DNA of 64,000 nt from Spirosoma lacussanchae (GCF_005870035.1 NZ_SWJG01000007.1:124001-188000), one strand, 5' to 3'; positions 52,506 through 62,155 are shown, numbered from the stretch's first letter. Numbers and translations: made by a program. Notes: generated by a model from the sequence alone, not told the origin.

Positions 52506-54089
52506 ATGCTTCAAACTCGATCGAGCGGCCTGCTGCTCCATATAACATCGCTGCCCTCGGCGCATGGCGTGGGCGACCTGGGCCCCGAAGCCTACCGGTT
52601 TGCCGACTTTCTCGAAGCCGCCGGGCAGGCCTACTGGCAGATTCTGCCGCTGACCCCCCTGGACCCCGGTTCCGGATTTTCGCCCTACAGCAGCCCGTCG
52701 GCCTTTGCCGGCAATACCCTGATGATCAGCCTGGAAAGATTGGTCGACGAAGGCTGGCTCCAGGCCGATGATCTGGTGGTGTTCAACCAGCAGCCGGTAC
52801 AGGATGTCACCGTCAGCGAAGCGCCCGCTGCCTCGGGTGATGTAACGCCCTCGGTACTGTCGGGGCCGCTGACCATTGCGCCATCGACCCTGCACGCAGC
52901 CTGGATCAAGAAACGACCCCTGCTGCGACAGGCGGCCGAAGCGTTCCTGAACGAAAGCACCGCTGCGCAACGGGCCGACTACGAACGGGTCTGCGCAGCA
53001 CAGGCACACTGGCTGGATGAGTACGCTCTGTTTACGGCGCTTCAGGATGCAACGGGCGAGCCGTACTGGTTGCGCTGGCCCGATGAGCTAAGACGCCGTG
53101 AGCCAACGGCGCTGGCTACCTATACCGAACAGCTTCGGCACGAGCTGGAGGTAATCAAGGTGCTGCAGTATTACTTCCTGAAGCAGTGGAACGAGCTGGT
53201 GGCCTATTGCTACGCCAAAAAAATCCACTTCATCGGCGATATTCCTATTTACGTACAGCTCAACAGCGCCGACGTATGGGCCAATCCTTCGCTGTTCAAA
53301 CTCGACGATGATTTTCAGCCGCTGTTCGTAGCCGGTGCGCCCCCCGATTATTTCAGCGAGTACGGCCAGCGCTGGGGCAACCCGATTTACGACTGGGCCG
53401 AACACGAACGAACCGACTTTTCGTGGTGGATGCGCCGGATCCGGCATCAGCAATCGTTGTACAGCCTGACCCGGCTCGATCACTTCCTGGGCTTCTACGA
53501 GTACTGGGAGATTCCGGCCAGCGAACCAACGGCCCGCGTGGGCGAATGGATAAAAGCGCCGTTCGAGGCATTCATGCGATCGATGTACCGGCAGTTTGTT
53601 CAGTTACCCATTATTGCCGAAGACCTGGGTGCCAAAGCCGCTGATATCCAGCCCCAGCTGCGGCATTACGCCATTCCGGGTATGCGGGTAGTCCAGTTCG
53701 GTTTCGGCGAAGACCAGCCGACCTCGAGTTACGCGGTACACAATCATACCGAAAACATGGTCGTGTACTCCGGTACGCACGACAACAACACCACGCTGGG
53801 CTGGTTCCGGGAGTCGGATGAGGAGCTGCGGGGCCGCATCCGCGATTACCTCGGGTTTGAGGTTACCGAAGAAAATATAGTCGATCAGATGATCCGGCTA
53901 ACGATGCGGTCGGTAGGGCGGCTGGCGATCCTGCCCATCCAGGATGTGCTGAACCTCGACGAAACGCACCGTATGAACACACCCGGACAGGGTGGCCGGA
54001 GCTGGCAGTGGCGCCTGCAGCCCGACCAGCTCACGGTTGAGGTAGCCGAGACGCTGCTGGCGCTGACCCGGCTGACCGGACGCGTATAG
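52506..54089 (+). CDS. malQ: 4-alpha-glucanotransferase (amylomaltase)
   Basis: Transfers alpha-1,4-glucan segments; acts in maltodextrin or glycogen metabolism. The 527-residue GH77 enzyme starts GLLLHITSLPSAHGVGDLGPEAYRFADFL. The catalytic residues are the Asp nucleophile in LTRLDHFLGFYEYWEIP, the Glu acid in PIIAEDLGA and the Asp in YSGTHDNNTTLGWF. The ATG at 52506 is the family start; frame upstream has no family features. It is on the strand opposite atpD. A hairpin follows its stop. Confidence 0.95.
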   Translation: MLQTRSSGLLLHITSLPSAHGVGDLGPEAYRFADFLEAAGQAYWQILPLTPLDPGSGFSPYSSPSAFAGNTLMISLERLVDEGWLQADDLVVFNQQPVQDVTVSEAPAASGDVTPSVLSGPLTIAPSTLHAAWIKKRPLLRQAAEAFLNESTAAQRADYERVCAAQAHWLDEYALFTALQDATGEPYWLRWPDELRRREPTALATYTEQLRHELEVIKVLQYYFLKQWNELVAYCYAKKIHFIGDIPIYVQLNSADVWANPSLFKLDDDFQPLFVAGAPPDYFSEYGQRWGNPIYDWAEHERTDFSWWMRRIRHQQSLYSLTRLDHFLGFYEYWEIPASEPTARVGEWIKAPFEAFMRSMYRQFVQLPIIAEDLGAKAADIQPQLRHYAIPGMRVVQFGFGEDQPTSSYAVHNHTENMVVYSGTHDNNTTLGWFRESDEELRGRIRDYLGFEVTEENIVDQMIRLTMRSVGRLAILPIQDVLNLDETHRMNTPGQGGRSWQWRLQPDQLTVEVAETLLALTRLTGRV

Positions 54090-54095
54090 AGTACA

Positions 54096-54128
54096 CAACC
54101 GGTTAGGGGGTTGCCACCTAACCGGTTG
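54096..54128 (+). terminator. Hairpin after malQ
   Basis: A 12 bp perfect stem (54096-54107 with 54117-54128) and 9 nt loop, 6 bp past the malQ stop and 40 bp before the next ATG. No T-run, so termination may be partial. Confidence 0.65.
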
Positions 54129-54167
54129 CTTCAGGCACTAACCGGCCCCCGGCTTCGTTTCAGTGTC

Positions 54168-57164
54168 ATGTCATCCTTATTTTTCTGGAAGGAGTGGAGC
54201 CGACCGTACCGGTTCGCCTACCTGATTAGCCTGTCGGCTGTTTTTATCGCGCTGATTCTGTTCATAGTGGCCTGGGGGCGTGGTTTGGGGAACGTGGTGC
54301 GCTGGGACGTACTGAGCGAACTCAACGAACTGCCCGTTACCTTCCGCACCTTTACCGATGGTCTGCTCGACTACGCCGTCAATGGCAAAGCCTATGCCGT
54401 GTCGGAGCAGTTCGTGGCGTCGCCCATGCAGGTAAACCCCCACATCGCTACGGCCCTACTGGCTGGCCTCTGTATCGCCTTTACCTTGCTGCTGAGCGCC
54501 ATCACCCGCTTCGACCGGATTCGGTACCTGGTCGGTATGGGCGTACTGATTCTGGGTCTGGCGTTTTTTCGGTTCGAGATGCTCGAAGTGCCCGGTCTGG
54601 GCGGTAGCCGTCTTTTTCTGGTACTGACGGTTTTGTTCGGGTCGGTCAGCTACTTCTTTCATGCGTTCCGGTCCGACCAGCCTATTCTGGTTCGACTCGC
54701 AGTATTTGCCAGCCTGATCGGCATGACAGTAGCTACCCTGGGGGCGCTGTCGCCGGTTGAGCAGCCGGTACTGACGATCGTGAGTTACAGTATGCCGGTT
54801 ATGCTGGCGTTCAGCATAGGGTTTATCTTCTTCATCGCAGCCGAGATATTGGCCGGGTTGGTCTGGGTCACGACGGCGGGGGGCAGCGGCAAGGTGCTGG
54901 GATTGAACAATTTTCTGTTCATCAGCGGCCTCTACCTGGTCAATCTGGTGCTGATCTGGCTGAAAAACACCCGTATGATCGACTGGGAGCTGCTGGCTAT
55001 CAGTCCATTCGTATTGTACCTGATCTCGGTGACGCTGGGTATCTGGGGGTTCCGGCGATTGATGGAACAGCAGCAGCTCGTCTCGTTTCGCGACGGTGGC
55101 GCCTTTCTGTACGCGGGCCTGGCCCTGCTGACTACCCTGACGATGGGCTACGCCTTTGCCACGGCTAACGACCCGCTTATCGAGGTGTTCGAGGACGTGA
55201 TCGTCTATACCCATCTGGCTATGGGGCTGGTATTCATCGTTTATGTGCTGATCAACTTTTTGCCGATTTTTCAGCAGGGGCGGGCCGTTTATCGAATTCT
55301 GTACATGCCGAAGCGGCTGGAGCTGAGCCTGTTCAGGCTGGTGGCCGTTTTTCTGGTGCTGACGCTGGTGGCATCGGGCAATACCATCACGCTCAAGCAG
55401 GCTATGGCCGCCTATTACAATAATCTGGGCGATTTATATACGGCTACCGGCGAACTGGCCTCGGCGCAGGCTTTTTATGAGCAGGCGCTGGAGCAGGAGT
55501 TCCAGAACCACAAGTCGAACTATGCCCTGGCCTCGCTGGCCACGGCCCAGAACGACCAGACAGCCGCTGCGTTCTACTTCCAGAAGGCTACCCTCAAACA
55601 ACCGCAGCCGCACGACTACGCGGCTCTGAGCCAGACGTTCCTACAAACGGATCTGTTCTTCGAAGCCGTAAAAACACTGCAACAGGGGCTACGGCAGTTT
55701 CCGGGCAGTGGCGAGCTACAGAATAACCTGGGTTACCTGTATGCCCGCACCAGCGTAGCTGACTCGGCCTATTACTACCTGCAGGCGGCTACCGGCAACA
55801 CCCCCCGAAGCGACGTACCGGCGGCCAATCTGCTGGGTTTCTATGCCCGAAATCCGCAGGTGCTCTCGGCCGATTCGAGCCTGGCCCGCCACACAAACGA
55901 GTTCGAGTACGAATCGTATCAGGCCAACGCGCTGGCGCTGCGGCTCGTGGCGTCGACCGGACCGTCTGCCCAGCCGGTTCAGCCCGCCTGGCTAACGACC
56001 GATCAGGTCAGCGAGGGACTGAGCGTTGGGCGGTTTGCCAGCGTATATAATTACGCCCTGACCAATCAGCAACCCGACTCGACCCTGGCCCGAATCCTGC
56101 AGCGCCAGGCCGACGCTCCCGCCAATCAGGATTTTACGGATGATCTGCTGCTGGCCCGCGCGGTTGCCGAATACACCGCGCACAACCATCCGACGGCGTT
56201 CGGGCTGCTGAGCCAGCTGGCCGAGGGCGACCCGAAGCAGGGCGATATGTACCGGTCGATTACGGGGCTGCTGCTGATGGAGCAGGGCCTCTACCGCAAA
56301 GCCGCTGACCAGTTTGCCGATAACAGCGACACGACTTCCATCTACCACCGCGCCGTGGCGCTAACCAAAGCGGGCGATCCGGCACTGGCACAATCGCTCT
56401 GGGAAACGGCCGCCCGCAGCGACTCGAACGTGTCGGCGCTGAAACAGGTGCTGTACGAAGAGCGAAACCCGCAAACCGATCTGGAAAAAGCCTTCTATGT
56501 CAGCTACCGGCTCGACAACCCCAACCGGGGGCGCTACTGGGAAACCATCCGGAACCCAACCCTCAAAACGGTAGCCGGGGTAGCGCTGGCCAATGATTAC
56601 CTCGACGCGGTGCAGTGGCGGAATACCCAGTTGATGCTGTCGGGCCTGCCCGCCGACAAATCCATCAGCGACTACGCCGTGTCGTTACGAAATCTGGCGG
56701 CTCTGCGGCTGTCGGCGTTCAGGCGTAGTATCGGCTCGGCCGAGACCATGGCCCGTCAGCCGATTCTGCCCCAGCACCAGGCCGAGCGGGCCTACTGGCT
56801 GGCGCAGGCCTACGAACGGTCGCGCCAGCCCGCCAAAGCTGGCGTGGCCTATGGTGAAGCGCTGCAGCTGGCCCCGCTCAACGCGCAGATCGTTACGGCC
56901 GCGGCCCAGTTTGAGCGGCAACGGAACCGGATCAGGCCGGCCTATGAACTGGTGCTGAAAGCGCTGCTTTTTAATGATAATAACCCCGAACTGCTCAAGA
57001 CATACGTAACGCTCTGCCTCGACCAAAGCCTGCTCGACTACGCCAGCGACGGACTGGCCAAGCTACAGGCCGCAGCGCCAGTCACCGACTATCAGGCGTT
57101 TACGGCGACTTATCAGGAAAAATTGGCGTCAATCGAAAAGAGCCGGGAAAAATTCGGGCAATGA
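54168..57164 (+). CDS. Large membrane protein with C-terminal TPR region
   Basis: A 998-residue protein. The N-terminal ~400 residues hold about ten hydrophobic segments (for example YLISLSAVFIALILFIVAW, TALLAGLCIAFTLLLSAI, LGMGVLILGLAFF-type stretches and FRLVAVFLVLTLVASG near 405-420). The remaining ~570 residues are helical repeats of the tetratricopeptide kind: YYNNLGDLYTATGELASAQAFYEQALEQ, YALASLATAQNDQTAAAFYFQKA and AAQFERQRNRIRPAYELVLKALL. A membrane-anchored assembly or scaffolding role is likely, with the substrate unknown. The ATG at 54168 was chosen over an upstream in-frame start inside the hairpin region. The following ABC ATPase gene is 184 bp downstream. Confidence 0.82.
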   Translation: MSSLFFWKEWSRPYRFAYLISLSAVFIALILFIVAWGRGLGNVVRWDVLSELNELPVTFRTFTDGLLDYAVNGKAYAVSEQFVASPMQVNPHIATALLAGLCIAFTLLLSAITRFDRIRYLVGMGVLILGLAFFRFEMLEVPGLGGSRLFLVLTVLFGSVSYFFHAFRSDQPILVRLAVFASLIGMTVATLGALSPVEQPVLTIVSYSMPVMLAFSIGFIFFIAAEILAGLVWVTTAGGSGKVLGLNNFLFISGLYLVNLVLIWLKNTRMIDWELLAISPFVLYLISVTLGIWGFRRLMEQQQLVSFRDGGAFLYAGLALLTTLTMGYAFATANDPLIEVFEDVIVYTHLAMGLVFIVYVLINFLPIFQQGRAVYRILYMPKRLELSLFRLVAVFLVLTLVASGNTITLKQAMAAYYNNLGDLYTATGELASAQAFYEQALEQEFQNHKSNYALASLATAQNDQTAAAFYFQKATLKQPQPHDYAALSQTFLQTDLFFEAVKTLQQGLRQFPGSGELQNNLGYLYARTSVADSAYYYLQAATGNTPRSDVPAANLLGFYARNPQVLSADSSLARHTNEFEYESYQANALALRLVASTGPSAQPVQPAWLTTDQVSEGLSVGRFASVYNYALTNQQPDSTLARILQRQADAPANQDFTDDLLLARAVAEYTAHNHPTAFGLLSQLAEGDPKQGDMYRSITGLLLMEQGLYRKAADQFADNSDTTSIYHRAVALTKAGDPALAQSLWETAARSDSNVSALKQVLYEERNPQTDLEKAFYVSYRLDNPNRGRYWETIRNPTLKTVAGVALANDYLDAVQWRNTQLMLSGLPADKSISDYAVSLRNLAALRLSAFRRSIGSAETMARQPILPQHQAERAYWLAQAYERSRQPAKAGVAYGEALQLAPLNAQIVTAAAQFERQRNRIRPAYELVLKALLFNDNNPELLKTYVTLCLDQSLLDYASDGLAKLQAAAPVTDYQAFTATYQEKLASIEKSREKFGQ

Positions 57165-57348
57165 TGTAGTTTTAGCAAAAACTTTCCGGCCTCCGTACGC
57201 AAACGCCTTTCCACTACCCAGGAAGCGCCCGCGTCTACGACCGTCAGTCTCGACAGGGGCCGGATTGTTGGTGTGACCTTTCGACAGAAAAACTGTTTCC
57301 AGCATCCTTATCGGGCTGCTATTGTTGCCGCCGGCTAACCGAACGTGT

Positions 57349-58071
57349 ATGAACATCATTGAGACCCGCGCTATTGCCAAGCGGTACGTTATGGGCACTG
57401 AAGTGGTCGATGCACTTAAATCCATCACCATATCCATCAAAAAAGGCGAATATGTCGCCTTTATGGGACCGTCAGGGTCGGGGAAGTCCACGCTGATGAA
57501 CATTGTGGGTTGCCTGGATTCGCCCACGTCGGGGCAATACATCCTTAACAACCAGGACGTAAGCCGGATGGGCGAAAACGAGCTGGCGGAAGTGCGCAAC
57601 AAGGAAATCGGGTTCGTATTCCAGACGTTTAACCTGCTGCCGCGCCAGACCTCGCTGGAGAACGTGGCCCTGCCGCTTATCTACGCCGGCTACAGCAAGG
57701 CCGACCGGACCGAAAAAGCCATGCTGGCGCTGAAAAACGTAGGTCTGGAGAATCGCGCCGGTCACCGGCCCAACGAGCTGTCGGGTGGTCAGCGGCAACG
57801 GGTGGCCGTGGCGCGGGCGCTGGTTAACGATCCCAGTATTCTGCTGGCCGACGAACCGACGGGTAACCTCGATACCAAGACCTCGTACGAAATCATGGAC
57901 CTATTCGACCAGATTCACAGCAAAGGCAATACGGTCATCATGGTTACGCACGAAGAAGACATTGCCGAATACGCCCACCGGATTGTACGGCTCCGCGACG
58001 GTCTGGTCGAGACAGATCGTGCCAATGAGCATATTCGGAAAGCCAATGTGCTGATGCAGGCACTTCAGTAG
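57349..58071 (+). CDS. ABC transporter ATP-binding protein, LolD/MacB type
   Basis: A 240-residue ATPase. Walker A is GPSGSGKST (about 42-50). The Q-loop is in [21 protein letters not shown], the signature is [16 protein letters not shown], Walker B is [12 protein letters not shown] and the switch His is in [12 protein letters not shown]. The pattern is that of the LolD / MacB / FtsE group, which energise lipoprotein sorting or periplasmic efflux rather than uptake. No permease gene adjoins it: the next gene is convergent, with 5 bp between stops. Confidence 0.93.
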   Translation: MNIIETRAIAKRYVMGTEVVDALKSITISIKKGEYVAFMGPSGSGKSTLMNIVGCLDSPTSGQYILNNQDVSRMGENELAEVRNKEIGFVFQTFNLLPRQTSLENVALPLIYAGYSKADRTEKAMLALKNVGLENRAGHRPNELSGGQRQRVAVARALVNDPSILLADEPTGNLDTKTSYEIMDLFDQIHSKGNTVIMVTHEEDIAEYAHRIVRLRDGLVETDRANEHIRKANVLMQALQ

Positions 58072-58076
58072 CCTCA

Positions 58077-59369
58077 TCATTTCAACTGCCCTTCAATCCA
58101 GGACAAGCCCCGGCCGTAGAGCGCGTGGGCAAACCGAACCCGGTTGTTGAAGTCGGGGTCGGGGGTTTCACCATGGGTCCAGAACTCTCTGACCAGCCGG
58201 GCATTATCGGCCGCCAGCGGTTGCTGATGAACCACATCAGCATCGGTGCGGTAGGACGCAAATGCTGGCAGATCACTATCGAAATGCTGGAAAAACAGAT
58301 GACCGCGCGGGGTTCTGACGGCACATAGAATCCCACTGGACCGGCTGGTCGACGGCGACAGGCTCCCTTCCAGCCCTCGTTTCAGCACAATCACCGCATC
58401 GAAACCGGCCATCAGCGCCAGTTCAGCCATTTTCATCTGGTAGGTGATGTGAAATACCGACGTGACCAGAATCCGGGCGTGGCAGGGGTTCAGCACTTTT
58501 TCGAGCGTAGCCAGAAAGGGCCGTTTCAGCAGGATACGACGCCGGTCGGTCCAGCGGCTGAGGGCGGGCGACATCGCTTTCTGATCCAGCACCCACCCGT
58601 AGTGTTCGAGAGGTGTGCCCAGCTCCTGATTACCGAGCAGAAACTCGCAGTTCAGATGCATGTAGAGGTCCAGCGCGTTGAGCGTGAACTTGGGCCCGCC
58701 CGATGGTCCTACCAGCGACACCGGCCCGTAGCCCCGATTCAAAAAGAACCTGGCCAGCAGCGGGGTAATGAGGTAGCTATTCTCAACGCCATCAAACGGT
58801 TCAGCGATCTGGATCAGCGGCCGGTCGGCGCAACTCATGGCCCGGAAAGCGGGCGTAAACGTTCGTTCAGCAGCCCGCATCAGGCCCTGGTATTCTTCGT
58901 TCGTTTCGTGGCGCACCCGCAGAATACTGGCGGCCAGTCCCCGAAAGGTTTCGCAGGTGCCGTTGCCAAACAGATAGTCGCCCAACTGCTCGGCTTCGCT
59001 GATCTGTAGATTATGACCCCGCACCAGTTTGGTGGCAATGGGGTGCATGCCCATCGGCAGGTCGGGGCATACTTTATTGATGAAGAAAGTTGGGTGCGAA
59101 AAAGCGCCTTTCCCGATCTCATCTTCCAGGGTTCGTTCGTCCGGGGTGGGACCCTTGGCCAGCAGAGCGCCCAGAAAAGCACCGCGCTGGAGTGGATGCG
59201 TGACGGGGTCATTCAGAGCTACCCGGCATTCCGCCAGCAGGTCGGGCGGCAGCGGTTTACTACCATGTTTTCCGATTCCAATATGTCGAATACCCTTGCC
59301 CAGCGGTGTGTCGGCAGGTGCATCTAAAGTTGGGTTGGCAATTGGCATGGCAAAGGGCTGGTAACGCAT
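58077..59369 (-). CDS. TrpD2-like glycosyltransferase-fold protein (YbiB family)
   Basis: A 430-residue protein of the anthranilate phosphoribosyltransferase fold, but not a tryptophan enzyme. The N-terminal helical part (HPLQRGAFLGALLAKGPTPDE) and TCETFRGLAASILRVRHETNEEY fit the family. The phosphoribosyl-binding loop reads SLVGPSGGPKFTLNALD, lacking the GTGGD motif of true TrpD. FDAVIVLKRGLEGSLSPST matches the YbiB/TrpD2 'VLKGLEG' block. YbiB-type proteins bind nucleic acid and show no enzymatic activity known to me. The ATG at 59369 is used; a GTG at 59393 is also open. Confidence 0.78.
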   Translation of the reverse strand: MRYQPFAMPIANPTLDAPADTPLGKGIRHIGIGKHGSKPLPPDLLAECRVALNDPVTHPLQRGAFLGALLAKGPTPDERTLEDEIGKGAFSHPTFFINKVCPDLPMGMHPIATKLVRGHNLQISEAEQLGDYLFGNGTCETFRGLAASILRVRHETNEEYQGLMRAAERTFTPAFRAMSCADRPLIQIAEPFDGVENSYLITPLLARFFLNRGYGPVSLVGPSGGPKFTLNALDLYMHLNCEFLLGNQELGTPLEHYGWVLDQKAMSPALSRWTDRRRILLKRPFLATLEKVLNPCHARILVTSVFHITYQMKMAELALMAGFDAVIVLKRGLEGSLSPSTSRSSGILCAVRTPRGHLFFQHFDSDLPAFASYRTDADVVHQQPLAADNARLVREFWTHGETPDPDFNNRVRFAHALYGRGLSWIEGQLK

Positions 59370-59932
59370 AGGTATGAACGTAAAAGTAGGCACGAAGGTC
59401 CTGCCTACTTATTGACTTTAGATGATCAAAATAGCGACGGCGCTACCCCTTTCTACCCTGGCCGTGGACGGGTAATAGCTCTGACAACACAATTCATTGC
59501 TATAGTTATTTAATAGATTATTTATCGGCCCCGGCTCGGTGCCAGGGCCGATAAAGCCGATTGTTATGATGCTGAGTATAACCTACTGGTTTTTGAGATG
59601 CGTAAAATTACTCAATATTTTATTTTGATATACTTTCTATAATCCAAATATTATGTAAGAGATAATAAAAAAATACGAATTAACTATTATTAACAGGTCC
59701 TTTGTCAATATATCCTAAATGGTATTCAAATGGTCAAATTTCAACAAAGTGTTGGGCGCGAGAAGCCTGTGTCGGTTTGCTGCCAATGCGTTTGGGCAGC
59801 CCATAACCGTGCAGCACTTGATCATAGAAACGAGTCACCTTTTCAAACTTCCGGTGCGGCCATCGGTATATAGTAAATACATTTGTTCAAAGGCCGGGCC
59901 TTTTTGGTTCTGGCAGTACCTATCTTATCACT
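59370..59932. other. Long AT-rich intergenic stretch
   Basis: These 563 bp separate two divergent genes. The part from about 59600 to 59720 is strongly AT-rich. A 74-codon frame at 59719-59943 has no family motif and runs into the start of the aldo/keto reductase gene. The region probably holds both promoters; no clear TAnnTTTG/TTG pair or hairpin was found. Confidence 0.4.
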
Positions 59933-60922
59933 ATGAAATATAGACAGTTTGGCCGTACCGAGTTGACCGTAAGTGAAATAGGTTTTGGTGCCTGGGCCAT
60001 CGGTGGTCCGGCCGAGGTCGGCGGGGTTGCCATTGGCTGGGGTGAAGCTGACGATACGACCTCCGAGCAGGCCCTTCGCCACGCGCTCGATCTGGGCATT
60101 ACCCTGTACGATACGGCCGATTTCTACGGCCTGGGCCATTCTGAAGAACTGATCGGTCGGGTGTTTGGTAACCGCGCCGATGTGGTGATCGCTACCAAAG
60201 TCGGTCAGAAAGAGCAGGACGGTAAAATTGCCATCGACTACAGCCGCGCCCACATTATGGCAGCCTGCGACGATAGCCTCCGTCGGCTCCGGCGCGACAG
60301 CATCGATTTTTACCAGCTGCACGTCGCCAAACTGAGCCATCTGGAACAGGGCGACTGCATCGAGGCTCTGCGGGATCTGCAACAGGCGGGTAAAATTCGG
60401 TATTGGGGCATCTCCCTGAATACCTTCGCGCCCGAGCCCGAAGCCGACTTTTTCCTCAAACATGAGCTGGGCAGCGGGTTTCAGGTGGTATTCAACGTAC
60501 TGAACCAGCACATTCGTCCTTATCTGTCGGCTATGCACACGCAGGGGTACGGCCTCATTGCCCGCATGCCGCTTCAGTTTGGTCTGCTGGCCGGTAAGTT
60601 TTCGACCTCCACCACATTCCCACCCAGCGATCATCGGCATTATCGGGTTACGCCCACCATCATCGATGCTACCAACGAGGCTTTACAACCCGTTTGGGAG
60701 CTGTGTCGCACGTATGAGGTCAGCCCGGCCGAACTCAGCCTGAGCTATATACTGAGCCACCCCGAAGTATCGACCGTGATTCCCGGCATCCGCACGCCCG
60801 AACAGGCCGATCAGAATACCCGCCGAATTGTTCAGCTCTCCGACCAGGACAGGGATTTTATCACCGGTTTGTACGACCTCCGTTTCAAACCGCTGGTCGA
60901 TATGATGAAAAAGCAGGGCTGA
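59933..60922 (+). CDS. Aldo/keto reductase
   Basis: A 329-residue NADPH-dependent oxidoreductase of the (beta/alpha)8 fold. The catalytic tetrad is Asp60 and Tyr65 in LYDTADFYG, Lys89 in IATKVG and His130 in YQLHVA. The C-terminal cofactor site is in IPGIRTPEQADQNTRRI. The sequence pattern resembles AKR families acting on sugars or aldehydes (the YghZ / L-glyceraldehyde-reductase type); the substrate is unknown. A decayed AraC-family regulator and a molybdoenzyme remnant lie just downstream. Confidence 0.92.
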   Translation: MKYRQFGRTELTVSEIGFGAWAIGGPAEVGGVAIGWGEADDTTSEQALRHALDLGITLYDTADFYGLGHSEELIGRVFGNRADVVIATKVGQKEQDGKIAIDYSRAHIMAACDDSLRRLRRDSIDFYQLHVAKLSHLEQGDCIEALRDLQQAGKIRYWGISLNTFAPEPEADFFLKHELGSGFQVVFNVLNQHIRPYLSAMHTQGYGLIARMPLQFGLLAGKFSTSTTFPPSDHRHYRVTPTIIDATNEALQPVWELCRTYEVSPAELSLSYILSHPEVSTVIPGIRTPEQADQNTRRIVQLSDQDRDFITGLYDLRFKPLVDMMKKQG

Positions 60923-60947
60923 GCGCTGTTGGCCTTGCGCGTCTGGC

Positions 60948-61340
60948 TCAGCCTTCGTAGTCGGGAGAGATGGGCGAGCGCCGGAACTCGTTGGGCGTAA
61001 GGCCTACGTATTTTTTGAAAAACTGGCTGAAATTTGGCTGATCTCCTGTAGTGTCCAGCCGGTCTGGACCAGCAGGGCTTTACTTTCTTCGAGCAGGCGG
61101 TTTTTGATCAGGGTGCTGATGGTCTGGCCGGTATGCTTTTTTACGAGCCCATTCAGGTAGTTCGGGTTCAGATTCAGTGTCTCCGCGTAATGGCGAGCGG
61201 TGCGCATCCGGATTGGGTTGTCGAGGTTGGTTTCTTTCTCGAGCAACTCGAAGAAGTCATATACGTGCCGATAGTCAGTCGTGATCTCATAGAAACGATC
61301 ATGATCGACAAGCCTGACCCTGTTATCAACCCGATGGGGG
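60948..61340 (-). pseudogene. AraC-family regulator remnant with frameshift and missing 5' end
   Basis: The minus strand codes for the C-terminal part of an AraC-type regulator: NPNYLNGLVKKHTGQTISTLIKNRLLEESKALLVQTGWTLQEIS is the first helix-turn-helix and linker. Near 61036 the reading frame breaks. The end of the second HTH (NFSQFFKKYVGLTPNEFRRSPISPDYEG, stop at 60948) continues in another frame. About eight or nine residues between LQEIS and NFSQFF are missing. The N-terminal effector domain is also absent: upstream of about 61340 the minus-strand frame is just the reverse of a molybdoenzyme gene. A read-through product would lack a working DNA-binding helix. Confidence 0.8.
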
Positions 61341-61472
61341 GGGAAAGGAATGGGCGAAATTGCCTTAATTGGTTTTACCGGGGCGGTGGCCAACGCCGTC
61401 TTCAACGCCACGGGGCAGCGCGTTCGGGACCTGCCCATCACGCCCGATAAACTGCTGCGAAAGCTGACGTAA
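61338..61472 (+). pseudogene. C-terminal remnant of a xanthine dehydrogenase / aldehyde oxidase large subunit
   Basis: The plus strand encodes GGKGMGEIALIGFTGAVANAVFNATGQRVRDLPITPDKLLRKLT, ending in TAA at 61470-61472. This is the typical C-terminal block of the molybdopterin-binding subunit of the xanthine dehydrogenase family (KGxGE ... AxANAVFxATGxRxRxLPxTPxK, including the catalytic-site Glu of KGxGE). The rest of the gene should lie to the left but is replaced there by the AraC remnant. The joint is at about 61330-61345, next to a run of eight G. An upstream TTA-TCA-ACC stretch in frame shows no family residues. Confidence 0.75.
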
Positions 61473-61499
61473 AAGAAACGTGACGAGTAGGTTAACTTA

Positions 61500-61526
61500 C
61501 TTTTTTGTCCTACGGGACAAAAAAAG
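61500..61526. other. Hairpin with A/T-rich stem and TACG loop
   Basis: CTTTTTTGTCC pairs with GGACAAAAAAG around the loop TACG (CUACGG closing pair, a stable tetraloop type). It lies in the 110 bp between the molybdoenzyme remnant stop and the acetyltransferase ATG. Confidence 0.55.
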
Positions 61527-61582
61527 AAACACAGAGGGTCAGTCAGACCCAGTGCTATAGAGTATCAGATTGTGCGATTAGT

Positions 61583-62155
61583 ATGTCTTCTGAAGCGATT
61601 CCCGATATTTTTGACCGCCTACGGGCTGGTGAACGGCTCCGGAAGGATGATCCGGAGTACGGGCGGTTTGGCGACGTGGTCTCGCGAACCATCCGGTTAT
61701 GCGTCGAGATGAATGCATCGGCAACGTCCGTTGACCAGGTGCGCAGCCGTTTAAGCGACATTATCGGCGTCGAAATCGATCCGTCGACCGTTATTTTTCC
61801 GCCCTTTCACACCAATTTTGGTCGGTCTATTCGGTTGGGCAAGAACGTCTTCATCAACCATGCCTGCTCCTTTCTGGATATTGGCGGAATTACCATCGAA
61901 GACGACGTACAGATTGGACCCAGGGTAAACCTGACCTCCGAAAATCACCCGCTGGACCCGGCCGACCGAACAACGCTGATTCCCCGACCAGTTGTGATCA
62001 AACGCAACGCCTGGATCGGGGCGGGGGCCACCATTTTGCCAGGTGTTACCGTCGGCGAAAACTCGGTGGTGGCGGCCGGTGCCGTAGTGAGTCGCGATGT
62101 GCCGCCGAACACGGTCGTGGCTGGCGTTCCGGCCCGCGTGGTGAAGTCGTTGTAA
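61583..62155 (+). CDS. Hexapeptide-repeat O-acetyltransferase (maltose/galactoside acetyltransferase-like)
   Basis: A 190-residue left-handed beta-helix acetyltransferase. The N-terminal helical part ([21 protein letters not shown]) is the Maa/LacA-type cap. Hexapeptide repeats run from about 80 to 185. The catalytic His is in LTSENHPLD (about 125-133), and the end is [13 protein letters not shown]. Acetyl-CoA is the donor; the acceptor is probably a sugar but unknown. The ATG at 61583 gives the family start; upstream residues look unrelated. Confidence 0.88.
   Translation: MSSEAIPDIFDRLRAGERLRKDDPEYGRFGDVVSRTIRLCVEMNASATSVDQVRSRLSDIIGVEIDPSTVIFPPFHTNFGRSIRLGKNVFINHACSFLDIGGITIEDDVQIGPRVNLTSENHPLDPADRTTLIPRPVVIKRNAWIGAGATILPGVTVGENSVVAAGAVVSRDVPPNTVVAGVPARVVKSL

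Noticed and set aside
59719-59943. 74-codon frame before the aldo/keto reductase gene
   Set aside because: It overlaps the reductase start, lies in a promoter region and has no recognised motif.
61004-61441. A complete small AraC-family regulator of 145 residues
   Set aside because: Its first ~35 residues are the reverse of the molybdoenzyme remnant and its end is out of frame with the true HTH tail, so it is a broken gene.
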